A stretch of 64,000 nt of DNA from Diphasiastrum complanatum (Eukaryota > Streptophyta > Lycopodiopsida > Lycopodiales > Lycopodiaceae), in assembly GCA_029204225.1 (NCBI GenBank), contig CM055110.1, positions 16,089,306-16,153,305 on the forward strand, written 5' to 3'. This document shows positions 1 to 10,730 of the stretch, piece after piece (within the stretch, counting starts at the first letter, position 1; every line of letters begins with the position of its first letter). Below the pieces are notes generated by a model. It saw only the letters and a program-made list of their open reading frames with translations, was not told where the DNA came from and did not search any database. The translations under genes were made by a program, and so were the position numbers.

Positions 1-189
1 GGCGCCTCTGAAAACAAAATTTGTGCACCTCCTTGTCTTATTCGATTTTTGTGCCCCTTCCACTCAAAAGGTGTACGTAAAAATAATTTACAGCCAAAAA
101 CAAGTAAAATCTGATTTTACGGCAGGGAAGTATGCCTCCTCAGGACATTCCACCCGAGGAAGGGCTTTCGTCCTTGTGCTATATATACC

Positions 190-213
190 CCCCCCCCCCC
201 CAAAAAAAAAAAG
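190..213. repeat. Poly-C / poly-A low-complexity tract
   Basis: A run of about 13 C is followed directly by about 11 A. It is simple low-complexity sequence with no gene on either side. Such runs are prone to sequencing and assembly error, so its exact length should not be relied on. Confidence 0.9.
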
Positions 214-287
214 AACCCTATGGGAGACTCCAGATTATGATATTTTAGTTTTAGGGAACAAGGGTAAAATGGCATGATACCACCCTC

Positions 288-775
288 TATGGCGGACGCC
301 TTTCCTAGGAGGAATATGCTTGGAGGGCGGCCTTGGGCATGCAGGTCGGGACCCTGCCCTCGGGCAAGAGCCCTCTATGCAAGGAAGGCCTTGGATCGGG
401 CCTTCACCACACGTAATGCCATGTGCTCAGGTTTCCTTCGTATTTTGGGACCACCTTCAGGAGCGGAATGTCCATGCACTTTTCTCTCTCCTTCGGAATC
501 TATCATTCTCTCTCTAAAATGTGCGCTCTATCTTCGAAATGTGCGTTCTCTCTCCTCTTTCTACGGAATGTGCGTTCTCTCTTTACAAAATGCATGTTCT
601 CTCTCTACATAATGCACGTTCTCTCTCTACTTTCTCACATGGCATTACGTTGTGGAAGGACCTCGGGCCTTCCTTGCAGGTTTGGGCGTTGCCATGGGGC
701 TCGCTCCCTTGGCAAAAGCCCTCCCTCCAATGAATTCCCGGAGTCCGTGGAGGGCCTTCCACCATACAAAAATCA
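288..775. repeat. Foldback element (imperfect inverted repeat)
   Basis: The left arm (about 288-430) reappears inverted at about 640-775. The best block pairs GCAAGGAAGGCC...ACGTAATGCCATGTG at about 378-424 with its reverse complement at about 645-680. Outer parts of the arms match more loosely. The loop holds a CT-rich minisatellite. Arms of about 140 bp round a loop resemble a foldback transposon or MITE. No clear target duplication or coding capacity was found. It lies about 0.9 kb upstream of the first recognised exon of the transporter gene. Confidence 0.6.
516..641 (+). repeat. Minisatellite, unit like AATGTGCGTTCTCTCTCTAC
   Basis: About five imperfect head-to-tail copies of a 20-30 bp unit, each starting AATG(T/C)(G/A)CGTTCTCTCT and varying in the length of its CT tail. 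It occupies the loop between the inverted arms at 288-775. The open frames across it are by-products of the repeat. Confidence 0.7.
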
Positions 776-1674
776 AAGATGATTGGCTGAGATAAGAATG
801 TTTCCACTCTTTGTCAGCCTGAACTTAGTGTCCTTGGCCGACCACAAATGATTACTTACCTCGTTCTCTTTGTTCTATTTCATAAGCTCGTATCAAGATC
901 TCATCGACAGCAACAGATATTGTTGAAGGACTATCCAAGAGCAACACAATGGTTGTGAGGGTTATCAAGCGCTCCGAGGCCTTAACAACCCATTTAGACT
1001 GCAGAGAGAAATTTGTCGTCAAGGACCTTCTCGAGAGACCGGCTATCTAATATTAGATTAGCTAGCGCCGAAAAAAAACTAAAAGTAAAAATGGTTTCTT
1101 TAAACGAAACACTCTAATGTCCAGGATCTTTTCAGGAACCACGTTCTGTCTGCAATAATGGTTCCGGAGCTACGATGCAAAACTTTGTAATAGAGCGGAA
1201 ATGATCGCTTTGAATAACCTGAACTGTGAATTAGGAAAATCTGGGAACTAAGCCAATTCGCAGTTCGGTTAGCTTCAATTCTGCTTAATTCGAGAAAAAA
1301 ATTTGTCAAGTCCAACAAAATTTTCTGATTTCACCAAACAAAATCAGAAAGTTGAAGCAGTTCCCCATCATCGATGTATCGGCCACGTAATGACAGACCA
1401 AAGTAGCAAAGAGTGGCTGAACCAAAAGGACAAGGATAGGATTAATGTACATTAATGGCCGATCTGTTAAGTTTCGTTCGTAGGATATTCTCCAGAATAT
1501 TTGTGTCCTTGTGAGTATTTATAGTTTTATCTAGCATCGCCTCCGCAATGCCATAGTATAATTTTTGCAAGTGGCGATATGCAATTGACTATAACCTGTT
1601 TATTTTACCAGCATTCATCCCCACAGTGATCTGATTCGATTCTTTCTCTCTGTTTTGCATGTGGTTTTACACAG
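776..1674. other. Unassigned sequence upstream of the transporter exons
   Basis: No protein similarity, RNA gene or element terminus was recognised. The missing first exon of the NPF gene should lie here or farther upstream, but no frame encodes a start Met followed by the usual short hydrophilic NPF leader. The last bases before 1675 (a pyrimidine-rich tract ending ACAG) read as a splice acceptor. Confidence 0.5.
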
Positions 1675-3667
1675 GAAATGAAATCTGTGAGAAACTAGCG
1701 ACAGTTGGGCTGAGAGTTAATCTGGTAACATACTTGGTGGCACAATTGCACATGCATACTGCAGAGGCAGCCAAAACAATCACGAATTTTAGTGGCACGT
1801 CTAATCTCTCACCTATTTTGGGAGCTTTCCTTGCCGATGCATATCTCGGAAGATTCTACACTATTCTCATTGGTTCAATACTGTACCTAACGGTGAGCAG
1901 CTTTCCTTATTCCATCTAATTCTGTACATTCAACCAATATTCTGCCCAATCAAGTACTAGCTAGAAGTGACTCTGATGTGACTGCTATTGTGCTCAGGGG
2001 ATGATACTTCTGACTCTAGAAGCTGTTATAAAGTCATTAAGGCCTCCTCAATGCTCACACAGTATGTTTGACGTTCGTCACAGCGGCTGCAAGCCGGCTT
2101 CAACTTTTCAAATGGGCTATCTGTATATTGTGTTTGCTTTCCTGGTAATTGGCTCTGGTGGTTTGAGACCTTGCATTGCTGCATTCGGCGCAGACCAGTT
2201 TGATCAGAAAGGTGACAAAGGAAGCAAACAATCGTCTAGTTTCTTCAACTGGTACTACTTCAACCTTGATGCAGCCCAGCTGTTGGCAGTCACTTTTATC
2301 GTCTACGTACAAGACAATGTCGGATGGGGTTGGGGGTTCGGAATACCCTCCATTACTATGACAATTTCCGCACTTGCCTTTGTCGCTGGAGTAAAACTGT
2401 ACCTCCACGCACCAGTTAAGGGAAGTCCATTAACTGGGGTCGCACAAGTGATTGTCTCCGCGTATCGTAAGAGGCACCTTACAGTACCAGCTGATCCAAG
2501 TTTACTGTATGTTGCAGCAGACCCCCGTAACAAAATCACGATTAGTCACACAAATCAATTCAGGTTAGATCTATGAACCACATCCTTCAGTTATCCATAC
2601 ATTTACTTGATTTGCAAAGCATTATCAATCACTGGCACAAGTAGCAAGCTACGTAACTTCCAACTATTGAAGTCTTCCTTGCCTAATTTAGCTCAACTGC
2701 TCTCCTCACGAATAACACAAGCAATTGACGGTGGTGTACAAGGTTCCTGGACAAAGCTGCAACAATAGCCGAATCAGATCATTTGGACAAGAAATACAAG
2801 CTTCAGTTCAACCCTTGGAGGCTGTGCTCAGTACATCAAGTGGAGGAATTGAAGTCCATCATTCGTGTGATGCCCGTTATTTTCAGCAACATTCTCTTCG
2901 TTACTGCCCACAGCCAGGAGAGCACATTCATGGTTCAACAAGCTCGCAGCATGTATCGCCGCGTTGGACGCCACTTTGAGATTCCCGCAGGATCTTATCT
3001 TGTATTCGGATACCTAACTGTAATGATTTTCCTGCCCCTTTACGATCGCGTTCTGATCCCCATTGCTCGCAAGTACACAGGAAAAGAACGCGGGATCACT
3101 GTTCTTCAACGCATCGGTGTGGGTCTATTCATACTAGTCATTGGCATGCTTGTTGCTGCAGGGGTAGAACACAGACGCAGACATAGAGTATTGGCATCTG
3201 GGATCTTGCAACATGCTCATGCTCATCTTGACATGTCTGCTTTTTGGCTAGTCCCCCAATTCTGCCTCTTGGGTTTGGCTGATGTATTCGTCTCGGTTGG
3301 GAACCTAGAGCTCTTCTATGACCAATTCCCCGAGAGCATGCGAAGCATTGGGAGTGCTCTTTTTGCGGGCAGTCATGCACTTGGCAGCTATGCAAGCACT
3401 TTTCTTGTTTCTCTTCTGCAAGGAGGACAGAGGCGTGATGCCCACCATCACCGGCGGGGCTGGTTTGCAGACGATCGTACCCTGGGACACCTTGATGATT
3501 TCTACTGGCTCTTGGCAGGGCTTTCAATTTTTAACTTCCTCGTCTTCCAAATCTGTGCTCGCTGGTACATCTACAAGGCAGCAGCAACAGATTCCAACTC
3601 TGATATAGCTCCCCATGAGGCCATCGATCCTCACAAGTTAGAAATTGAAGCCCAATCTGCTATCTAA
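1675..3667 (+). CDS. NPF (NRT1/PTR family) proton-coupled transporter, 5'-partial
   Basis: Three coding exons are inferred: 1675-1892, 1998-2563 and 2743-3667 (stop TAA). Introns are 1893-1997 (GT...CAG) and 2564-2742 (GT...AAG); the second interrupts an Arg codon. Joined, they give about 569 residues against roughly 580-600 for the family. Exon one opens with NEICEKLA, the ExxE(K/R) proton-coupling motif of TM1, followed by ADAYLGR before TM2-3. The second exon has the GSGGLRPC and FGADQFD motifs. The last has FNPWRLCSVHQVEELK, the central-loop-to-TM7 boundary, and ends in WFADD...FYWLLAGLSIFNF and a hydrophilic tail. NPF proteins are plasma- or vacuolar-membrane symporters for nitrate, peptides, hormones or glucosinolates; the substrate cannot be told here. 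No stop or frameshift lies in the exons, so it looks functional if the short N-terminal exon exists upstream. It is the only probable host gene in the window. Confidence 0.9.
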
Positions 3668-4954
3668 AGTTAAAAGCCTCTCTTTGTCCAATTAAACTCA
3701 CTATCAATTATATTAACCTCTTAAAGCACTTGAGCCAATACTATAGAGGTCTTTAATCTACTGTCTTTCTCGTAGTTTCTATTATCGTATCTTTTTATCT
3801 GCAGTTAGTTCACAATCCTAAGCATTAGTTTGACTCTCCCCTTGGAAAGCAAGAAGCATAATCCTAAGGATTGAAGAAAAGTATAGTGGAAGAATATGAA
3901 TTTTGCACTTCAAACATTCGTGAGAAAGAATCTATGGAGTGCATCTCATTGAATTCCAGAGTACGGCGGAAAAGTGGTAAATGTATTGTTGCATTAAAGA
4001 AATGTCCTGTTTTGGAGATGACCATTTTATCCTTCAAACAGGGTAAGATGATCATTTTTCTTGAGAGAGAAGGTCTATTACGGACATATTATATCTAACA
4101 AAATTTAGATGTATGTTGAGGCACTTATGCCAAAACTTTATATCAACTAGATTATACTAATTACAAGAATAGAGTTGCTTTGATGAAGATCTTGTGTAAT
4201 GCGGCACTTATGCCAATAGCTGAAAAACTTTCTATTAATGAGCTCTAAGTTGAGAGCAAATTAGAGTAGGTCTTAATGAAGATAGGTTATAATATAAAAT
4301 AATCAGGTTGAAGATTCTCTTAGTCTTATATAGCATTTTTGTGTGGTAGTGGCTATTAACCCTAGGAGATGAGTTGTTTGAATTTGTGCTTTCAAATCTG
4401 CTTCCAATCCAAATCACTTGCTTGAGAATTTTTGAGGCAAGAATTTAATGTTTAACTAGATCAATCTTCTAAAGTTTGCCAAAGTGTGTTGCAATATTCT
4501 AAAAGCAACAAGTAGTGCAAGAAGATTCTAGTTAGTGGACAAAAGAGAGATGACTAAACTCATCATACTCTTCTCACATCTCAAAACATAAAAAGTAAAC
4601 AATTTGAAATGACCATGAAAAGTAGTCCAAACTCAATATTTATACTCTTTAACTACAAACTCTCTTACTTTCTAATATACTCTTATCACTTTTTACGAGC
4701 ATCAATGAAAGTTTATTAAACTAAGATAGAACTACAATTATATATTATGTAAACATGCACCAAGTTCCTCCAATACTATGGCATGTTGGTGAAGACTTGT
4801 AATATTCTTTTGCTTTAGGTTAACAATTTGGCTCCAATAGGGTGTACTACAAAAATCGAGAACTCTTTCTTCCCAAAAGAATGTGCAAGCATCTATCAAT
4901 CCTCTGCTATGCCTCCACGTGCAAACGCAATACACAGCAAACTAAAGTGGGCAC
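3668..4954. other. Unassigned AT-rich sequence downstream of the transporter
   Basis: No protein-coding similarity or LTR terminus was recognised. The first few hundred bases would contain the transporter's 3' UTR. The right part is the pre-insertion flank of element K: it continues at 11,386 across the GGCAC target duplication. The small open frames here look random. Confidence 0.5.
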
Positions 4955-5609
4955 TGTGAAAAATACAGATCCTAAGTGGATCTAAACTCCAAGATCATTG
5001 GCTTGAATGCTTGCACTCCAAACTACATAAGCTAGGAATTGGCAACACATTCTATGCTACCTAGAATGCAAAGAACTTGATCAAAAAGCATTTATCACAA
5101 ATGGAAACTTCCATAAACATCAAGTGCGGCCCAAAATAGCATTATACAGTCCATAATACATCAGCCTATCACTTTTGGAAAGCACCTAAGATCATACACA
5201 ATAGCTTGAAGACAATACACACAACAATGCTCTCAATGGAGGAAGAAACAATGACAATGATCTATTGATCTCAATGAAGCATACAAAAGGTTTCTCCAAC
5301 CTGTTCTCCACGACTTCCCTACTATTTATGGATGAGGAAGATGACTCTCTCTCCTCTCTCTAGAAGGTACTTGACCCTAGATATTCCCTATATAGGAAAA
5401 ATAGCTAAAAATGGCTTATATGACCAAAATACATCAAAATGGTCTCATTTTGAAGGGTATGAAGTTTGACACTTCATCATACTGAAAAAATACAGTAAAT
5501 AAAAACATTGTGGCCTGGTTCACACGTGTGAAACTCCAGAACCAAAACTATTTACAATTTTAGCCAATTTAGGCCTCAAACTAGCTAGGAAATGTTGACA
5601 ATTTTCACA
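4955..5609 (-). repeat. Element K 3' LTR
   Basis: 655 bp, bounded TG...CA, and reads identical to 10731-11385. It contains the 14-bp palindrome TTCACACGTGTGAA at 5519-5532 and a TATA-like CTATATAG at about 5388-5395 on the minus strand. The gag-pol stop codon lies in its first bases (5605-5607), so the coding frame runs a few bases into the LTR. Confidence 0.95.
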
Positions 5610-8600
5610 CTCCCTCTTCAACATTGGATGCTAGTTTCAACATAGTCTTTGAGCACATTCCAAGATTAGATCTATGCATTAAATATAGGTCCTTTCCCAA
5701 TGGTTTGGTGAAGATATCAGCCACACACTCCTTTGAAGAGACATGTTGAAGCTCCACCTCTTTGGCAATGACTTGATCTCTCACAAAATGGTGAGCAATC
5801 TCAATGTGCTTGCTCCTTGCATGAAAAACAGGATTGCTTGCCAAGCTTTGGGCTGAAAGGTTATCACAAAGTATGATTGGAGTCTTCTCTGGTTCCAGCA
5901 AGTGAAGATCCAATAACATCCTCTTGATCCAAAGAATCTCCTTGGTGCATGTTGTTAATGCCTTGTACTCGGCTTCGGTGGAAGATAGAGAGATAGTTGG
6001 TTGCTTCTTTGATAGCCATGAGACCACTCCATCTCCAAGATAGATTGCAAAGGCACTTGTTGACTTCCTATCCATTTGATCACCTGCAAAATCTGAATCT
6101 GAAAATCCACAAAGGTTAGGTGTAGTACCTCCATACAAGATGCCAAAATCTCTAGATCCCGAGATGTATCTAAGTACTCTCTTTCCTAGCTTCCAATGAG
6201 CCTCACTAGGATCTTGCATAAATTGACTTAGTTTACCAACCACAAAGCTTAGATCAGGTCTTGTGATGGTTAACCATATAAGAGATCCTATTAGCTTTCT
6301 ATAGAGAGTAATGTCCTTGAAGGATCTTTCATTACTTCTTGTAGTTAGCTTTACATTTGATTCCATAGGAGTAGAAACAACTTTACAATCTTCCATATGA
6401 AACCTTTTTAGAATAGAGTTAACATACTTTTCTTGACATATGAATGTAGATTTAGAAGTTCTAATAATCTCTATTCCTAAGATATAATGAAGTTTACCAA
6501 GATCTTGAATTTCAAACTCTCTTTTGAGTGCCATCTTGATTTCATCTATATCTAGATTGTTACCACCACTTAAGATAATGTCATCAACATAGATCAAAAG
6601 TAAAGTGATATCATTTTCATTCAATCTAAAGTAGAGAGAATGATCATACTCACTCATAACAAAGTTTTGAGAAAGTAAGAAGGAATTGAGCTTAGCATAC
6701 CAACTCCTTGGTGCTTGCTTTAGCCCATACAAACTCTTTTGGAGATAGCACACATGATTAGGCTCATCATGTGAAACATAGCCCTCGGGTTGCTCCATGT
6801 AAATATCTTCTTCAAGATCACCATTCAAGAAGGCATTAGTAACATCCATTTGCCACATATCCCAATCATAAAGAGTTGCAAGAGAGATTAGGATTCGAAT
6901 AGTTACCATCTTTGCCACGGGTGCAAAGGTCTCATCATAGTCAATACCATATTCTTGAGCATACCCCTTTGCCACCAACCTTGCCTTGTACTTGTTGATT
7001 GATCCATCTTGATTTGTCTTGATCTTGAAGATCCACTTACAACCAATTGCCTTCTTGTCCTTTGGAAGCTTTACCAACCTCCATGTGTTGCTTTTGATGA
7101 GTGCTTGATGCTCATGATCCATGGCTTGGATCCATTCCTTCTTTTGAATTGCTTCACCTACACAAGTTGGTTCATCAAAAGAGGTAAGAAAAGCAAAGTT
7201 AGAGTTGTCCACCACTTGCTTTCCTTTTTCATCATAGGTTAGCCTTGATGGCTTAGCCCTTTGCCTTTGAGTCTTCCTTGAAGTTTGCTTTGGAGTGGCA
7301 TCTCCATCTTCATCCAAGACATCTTGCACATCATGATGATTAGTAGGCACATCAACATCAACATCAACAACATTGGAAACATTCTCTTCATGAAAGATGA
7401 CATCCCTACTTATGACAACTTTCTTTGTAGAAGGAATGTACACTTTGTAAGCCTTGCTTACTTCACTATAGCCAACAAACACACCCTTCTTTGATGAAGG
7501 ATCTTCTTTAGTTCTATCATCAAGTGTGATATTGACAAAACATGTACATCCAAAGATCCTACAATGCTTGACACTCGGCCTTCTACCATAAAGAACCTCA
7601 TGAGGAGTTTTACCATCCAAGGAAGCACTTGTCCATCTATTACATATATAGTTAGCACATGCTAAAGCTTCCCCCCAAAAAGACTTAGCAAGATTAGCAT
7701 GTAGTCTCATTGCCTTGGCACATTCACAAAGGGTTCTATTCTTCCTCTCGGCCACTCCATTCTGTTGTGGAGTCCTAGGACTAGACATCTCCCTCTTAAT
7801 CCCATGTGCTATACAAAAGTCTTTGAACCTATTTGAGGTGTATTCCCCTCCATTATCAGATCTTAAGCATTTGATCTTTGTATTGAATTGGTTTTCCATT
7901 TCATTCTTGAACTTGACAAATGCAGCAAACACTTCATCCTTACTTTTAAGAAGATAGATCCAAGTATACCTACTAAAGTCATCAATGAAAGTTGCATACA
8001 TCTTTGCCCCACCATTGCTAGTTGTACTAGAAGAATGAATATCAGAATGCACAAGTTGAAAAGCTTCTTTAGATCTAGAAGTAGATCTAGAATAAGCAAG
8101 TCTATGAGATTTGGACAAGGCACAATGTTCACAAACACTATTGTTTGCAACAAGACTTTTAGGGAGACCAAGAACAAGCTCTTTCTTTGCCATTACCTCC
8201 AAAGATTTGAAGTTGGGATGGCCCAACCTCTTGTGCCAAACTTCTTGGTTTGTCAATTGCTCCCTAGCCATACATCCTTCATGATTAGAGATCACACATG
8301 CATCAAGCTTGAAAAGTTTACCATGCCTCCTACCTTGAGCAATCAAGGATCCACATTTACTTATCAAACATGCATCTCCAATGAACTCCACATCAAGTCC
8401 TTTGTCAATCATTTGACTTACACTAAGCAAATTCTTAGTGATTGAAGGAATGTACAAAACATTTTCAAGATTTGCTTTCCTATTTGTTGAAAGGGAAATA
8501 GGAATAGTGCCTATGCCTTTGATGTCACATTGACCATCATTTGCAGTGTAGATGATGTTACCTTCTCCCTCATAAGACAATAAGGATGTAAAGTATTCCT

Positions 8601-9558
8601 TATGTCTTGTCATGTGAGATGAGGCTCCACTATCAATCCACCAAGGATCATTATCATCTATGTTGGCTAACAAACTTGAAGTCATAACAAGTGATTCACA
8701 TGTGTTATGTTCTTCCTCATCTATTGTAAGATTTCCTTGCCTCTCTCCTTGCTCTCTTTTCTTCTTATAACATTCATTTGCAAAATGACCTTTTATCCCA
8801 CAATAAAAGCACTTGAACTTTGACTTATTGTTCTTAGTAGAAGAGGAAGAGGAAGAGTGATCATCATGATCAAAGTTACCACCTTTGGACCATTTCCCTT
8901 TGCCTTTACCTTTGCCCTTGAATTTGCCTTTTGTGAAGAAAGCCTCTTCACCTCCACCTTGCAAGGATGCACCATCAAGCTTTGATTGCAACCTATGTTC
9001 TTCAGCCAATAAGATTTCTTGCAAGTCAACCACACTTGGCAAGACTCTTTGAATGGCAAAACTTTGCACAAGGTTAGCATGTTCATTTAGCAAACCATTC
9101 AACATAACTTGGACTATTTCACCATCTTTTATGTTCTCATCAATGCATGCTAAATCATCACTTAGGGACTTAACTCTCAAGATAAATGCATGAGCACTTT
9201 CACCCTCTCTTTGCCTACTAGAAAATATTTGTCTCCTTAGGGTCAATACCCTAGATGTGGACTTTGATTCAAAGAGCTTCTTTAAGGCATTCCATGCCTC
9301 ACTTGCACTTTGACACTTTCCAACTTCCTTGAGAAGTTCATTTGTAACATTCATTTTAATGATATGAAGAGCCCTTTTGGCCTTCTTATCAAACCTTTGT
9401 TGCTCTTGAAGTGTGAGAGGTCTCTCTTCAATTTCTGCAACTATGTCCATGAGTTCATTCAACTCAAGTAAGGACTCCATCCTCACTTTCCAAGTAGAGT
9501 AGTTTGATGAACTCAACCTTTCACTAGACTCTAGCATGATCCCACCATTGGAAGCCAT
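5605..9558 (-). CDS. Copia Gag-Pol polyprotein (element K), intact, 1317 aa
   Basis: One frame encodes the whole copia polyprotein; the start ATG at 9558-9556 opens MASNGGIMLESSERL. Seen in order: Gag (1-240) with a CCHC zinc knuckle at 250-263; aspartic protease with DSGASSHM, catalytic Asp 309; GAG-pre-integrase with WHKRLGH from 441; integrase with the DD(35)E triad Asp506, Asp568, Glu604 and the NGVAERKNRT motif; reverse transcriptase with YVDD at 990-993; and RNase H with SDSD at 1153-1156, EAEY near 1200 and Asp1232. The order protease-integrase-RT-RNase H defines Ty1/copia. Gag assembles the cytoplasmic virus-like particle; the rest cuts the polyprotein, copies the RNA and inserts the cDNA. 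No stop, frameshift or missing catalytic residue was found, which is unusual beside the other elements here. Confidence 0.97.
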   Translation of the reverse strand: MASNGGIMLESSERLSSSNYSTWKVRMESLLELNELMDIVAEIEERPLTLQEQQRFDKKAKRALHIIKMNVTNELLKEVGKCQSASEAWNALKKLFESKSTSRVLTLRRQIFSSRQREGESAHAFILRVKSLSDDLACIDENIKDGEIVQVMLNGLLNEHANLVQSFAIQRVLPSVVDLQEILLAEEHRLQSKLDGASLQGGGEEAFFTKGKFKGKGKGKGKWSKGGNFDHDDHSSSSSSTKNNKSKFKCFYCGIKGHFANECYKKKREQGERQGNLTIDEEEHNTCESLVMTSSLLANIDDNDPWWIDSGASSHMTRHKEYFTSLLSYEGEGNIIYTANDGQCDIKGIGTIPISLSTNRKANLENVLYIPSITKNLLSVSQMIDKGLDVEFIGDACLISKCGSLIAQGRRHGKLFKLDACVISNHEGCMAREQLTNQEVWHKRLGHPNFKSLEVMAKKELVLGLPKSLVANNSVCEHCALSKSHRLAYSRSTSRSKEAFQLVHSDIHSSSTTSNGGAKMYATFIDDFSRYTWIYLLKSKDEVFAAFVKFKNEMENQFNTKIKCLRSDNGGEYTSNRFKDFCIAHGIKREMSSPRTPQQNGVAERKNRTLCECAKAMRLHANLAKSFWGEALACANYICNRWTSASLDGKTPHEVLYGRRPSVKHCRIFGCTCFVNITLDDRTKEDPSSKKGVFVGYSEVSKAYKVYIPSTKKVVISRDVIFHEENVSNVVDVDVDVPTNHHDVQDVLDEDGDATPKQTSRKTQRQRAKPSRLTYDEKGKQVVDNSNFAFLTSFDEPTCVGEAIQKKEWIQAMDHEHQALIKSNTWRLVKLPKDKKAIGCKWIFKIKTNQDGSINKYKARLVAKGYAQEYGIDYDETFAPVAKMVTIRILISLATLYDWDMWQMDVTNAFLNGDLEEDIYMEQPEGYVSHDEPNHVCYLQKSLYGLKQAPRSWYAKLNSFLLSQNFVMSEYDHSLYFRLNENDITLLLIYVDDIILSGGNNLDIDEIKMALKREFEIQDLGKLHYILGIEIIRTSKSTFICQEKYVNSILKRFHMEDCKVVSTPMESNVKLTTRSNERSFKDITLYRKLIGSLIWLTITRPDLSFVVGKLSQFMQDPSEAHWKLGKRVLRYISGSRDFGILYGGTTPNLCGFSDSDFAGDQMDRKSTSAFAIYLGDGVVSWLSKKQPTISLSSTEAEYKALTTCTKEILWIKRMLLDLHLLEPEKTPIILCDNLSAQSLASNPVFHARSKHIEIAHHFVRDQVIAKEVELQHVSSKECVADIFTKPLGKDLYLMHRSNLGMCSKTMLKLASNVEEGV
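5610..5619 (-). other. Polypurine tract of element K
   Basis: On the minus strand GAAGAGGGAG lies immediately upstream of the 3' LTR start TGTGAAAA. This is the expected primer site for plus-strand DNA synthesis. The same tract precedes the LTRs of families X and Y in this window. Confidence 0.85.
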
Positions 9559-10717
9559 GATTCTAATGTTTCTTCAACTTTTAGGTTCTGTCCTAAAGCA
9601 CTTAGCACTCACTTTTCTCTCAACAAATGATAGATAAAGAGATCTATGAAGATTTAGGACCCTAAAACACTTCTATCTTGAACCTAGATGGTTTCCAAGC
9701 ATAGAAAGGAAGATTGAAACACATGCAACACTTTGCACACACTAAGAATGGATTACAAAATCAAACCAACCTGAACACACTCTTGCTTAAGCTCTCAAAC
9801 TTTCCAGCAAGTGACCAAATCAAGTTATGGTGTGAAGAGTTACTTGCATTCTTAGAAAATACCCAAAACTAGGATGCCAAGATTACCTAGTAATGAACAA
9901 ACTTGATCAACATATGATCAACACACTAAGATATTGATTCAACCTGTAAAACCACATGTAAACCACACTTCTAAAAGTTTATAAACTCCAGCAAGTGATA
10001 AATACAAGATTTAGAGGTGAATGAATGAGCACACTTAGTGAATCACAAGACTAGCTTCACTATCTTGTCAAATCTTGGTGTTTAGATGTAGATCTAAGAT
10101 CACTTCACATGAGAATGTTCCTCAACCTGTTAAGAACCTGAAAACACACTTGCATAATGGTTAACACCTTCCAGCAAATGCTCCAATCAAATTACATAAG
10201 GAGAGTTACTTACATGCTGAACAAAGTACACCAAAATTTATGCCAAAATTGATGACAATCTTTACAATATGCTCTTCACAATGGAGCTTACAATATGTTC
10301 ACCCAAAAAAGGGGATCTTTCATCCAAATGGGAGCTTTGCTCAGCCTTTAGGAGAATTACAACTCACTCAAAAGAGCATTTGTCATCCACTTAAGGAGAA
10401 GTTTCATCCACTTAAGGAGAGTGTTCATCCAAGAATGGAGATTGTCAACAATAGGATTGAAAAGAACATTGTTAGTATTGAATATGCACAAGCCTCACAA
10501 TCACAAATGATTAGGTGTTATGATCTGATCCAAAATAGTTTCTTTTCAGCCTCTGATCTTCAATAGACCTGAAATATGCTTTTGATCCACAAGTTCAACT
10601 CACAAAACAAAGGTTAGTAAGATTTGATCAACAAAGCAATGCAAAATCATGCTAGAACTTGATCAAACATCCAAATATCACCAAAAATGGAATACTTACT
10701 GTAAATAGAAGCCAACC
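9559..10717 (-). other. Untranslated leader of element K with internal repeats
   Basis: About 1.15 kb separates the PBS from the gag start. Three diverged segments near 9766-9856, 9951-10040 and 10125-10225 each carry CAACCTG followed by CCAGCAA(G/A)TG at a similar spacing, suggesting an old tandem array of about 180 bp units. A further short repeat, CATCCACTTAAGGAGA(A/G), occurs twice near 10385-10420. A 108-codon plus-strand frame at 10240-10566 is antisense to the leader and matches no family I recognise. Confidence 0.6.
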
Positions 10718-10730
10718 AGCTCTGATACCA
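10718..10730 (-). other. Primer binding site of element K (initiator tRNA-Met)
   Basis: On the minus strand TGGTATCAGAGCT follows the 5' LTR without a gap. This matches the 3' end of plant initiator tRNA-Met, the usual primer for copia reverse transcription. Confidence 0.92.

Noticed and set aside
274-807. Several overlapping frames of 60-119 codons upstream of the NPF gene
   Set aside because: They overlap in several phases and both strands across a minisatellite and inverted repeat, with no domain features.
7009-8445. Plus-strand frames antisense to the K polyprotein
   Set aside because: They are shadows of an intact gag-pol on the other strand, with no start context or recognisable protein.
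10240-10566. 108-codon frame in the K leader as a gene
   Set aside because: It is antisense to the element, built partly from short repeats (HPLKEK/HPLKES), and resembles no known accessory protein.
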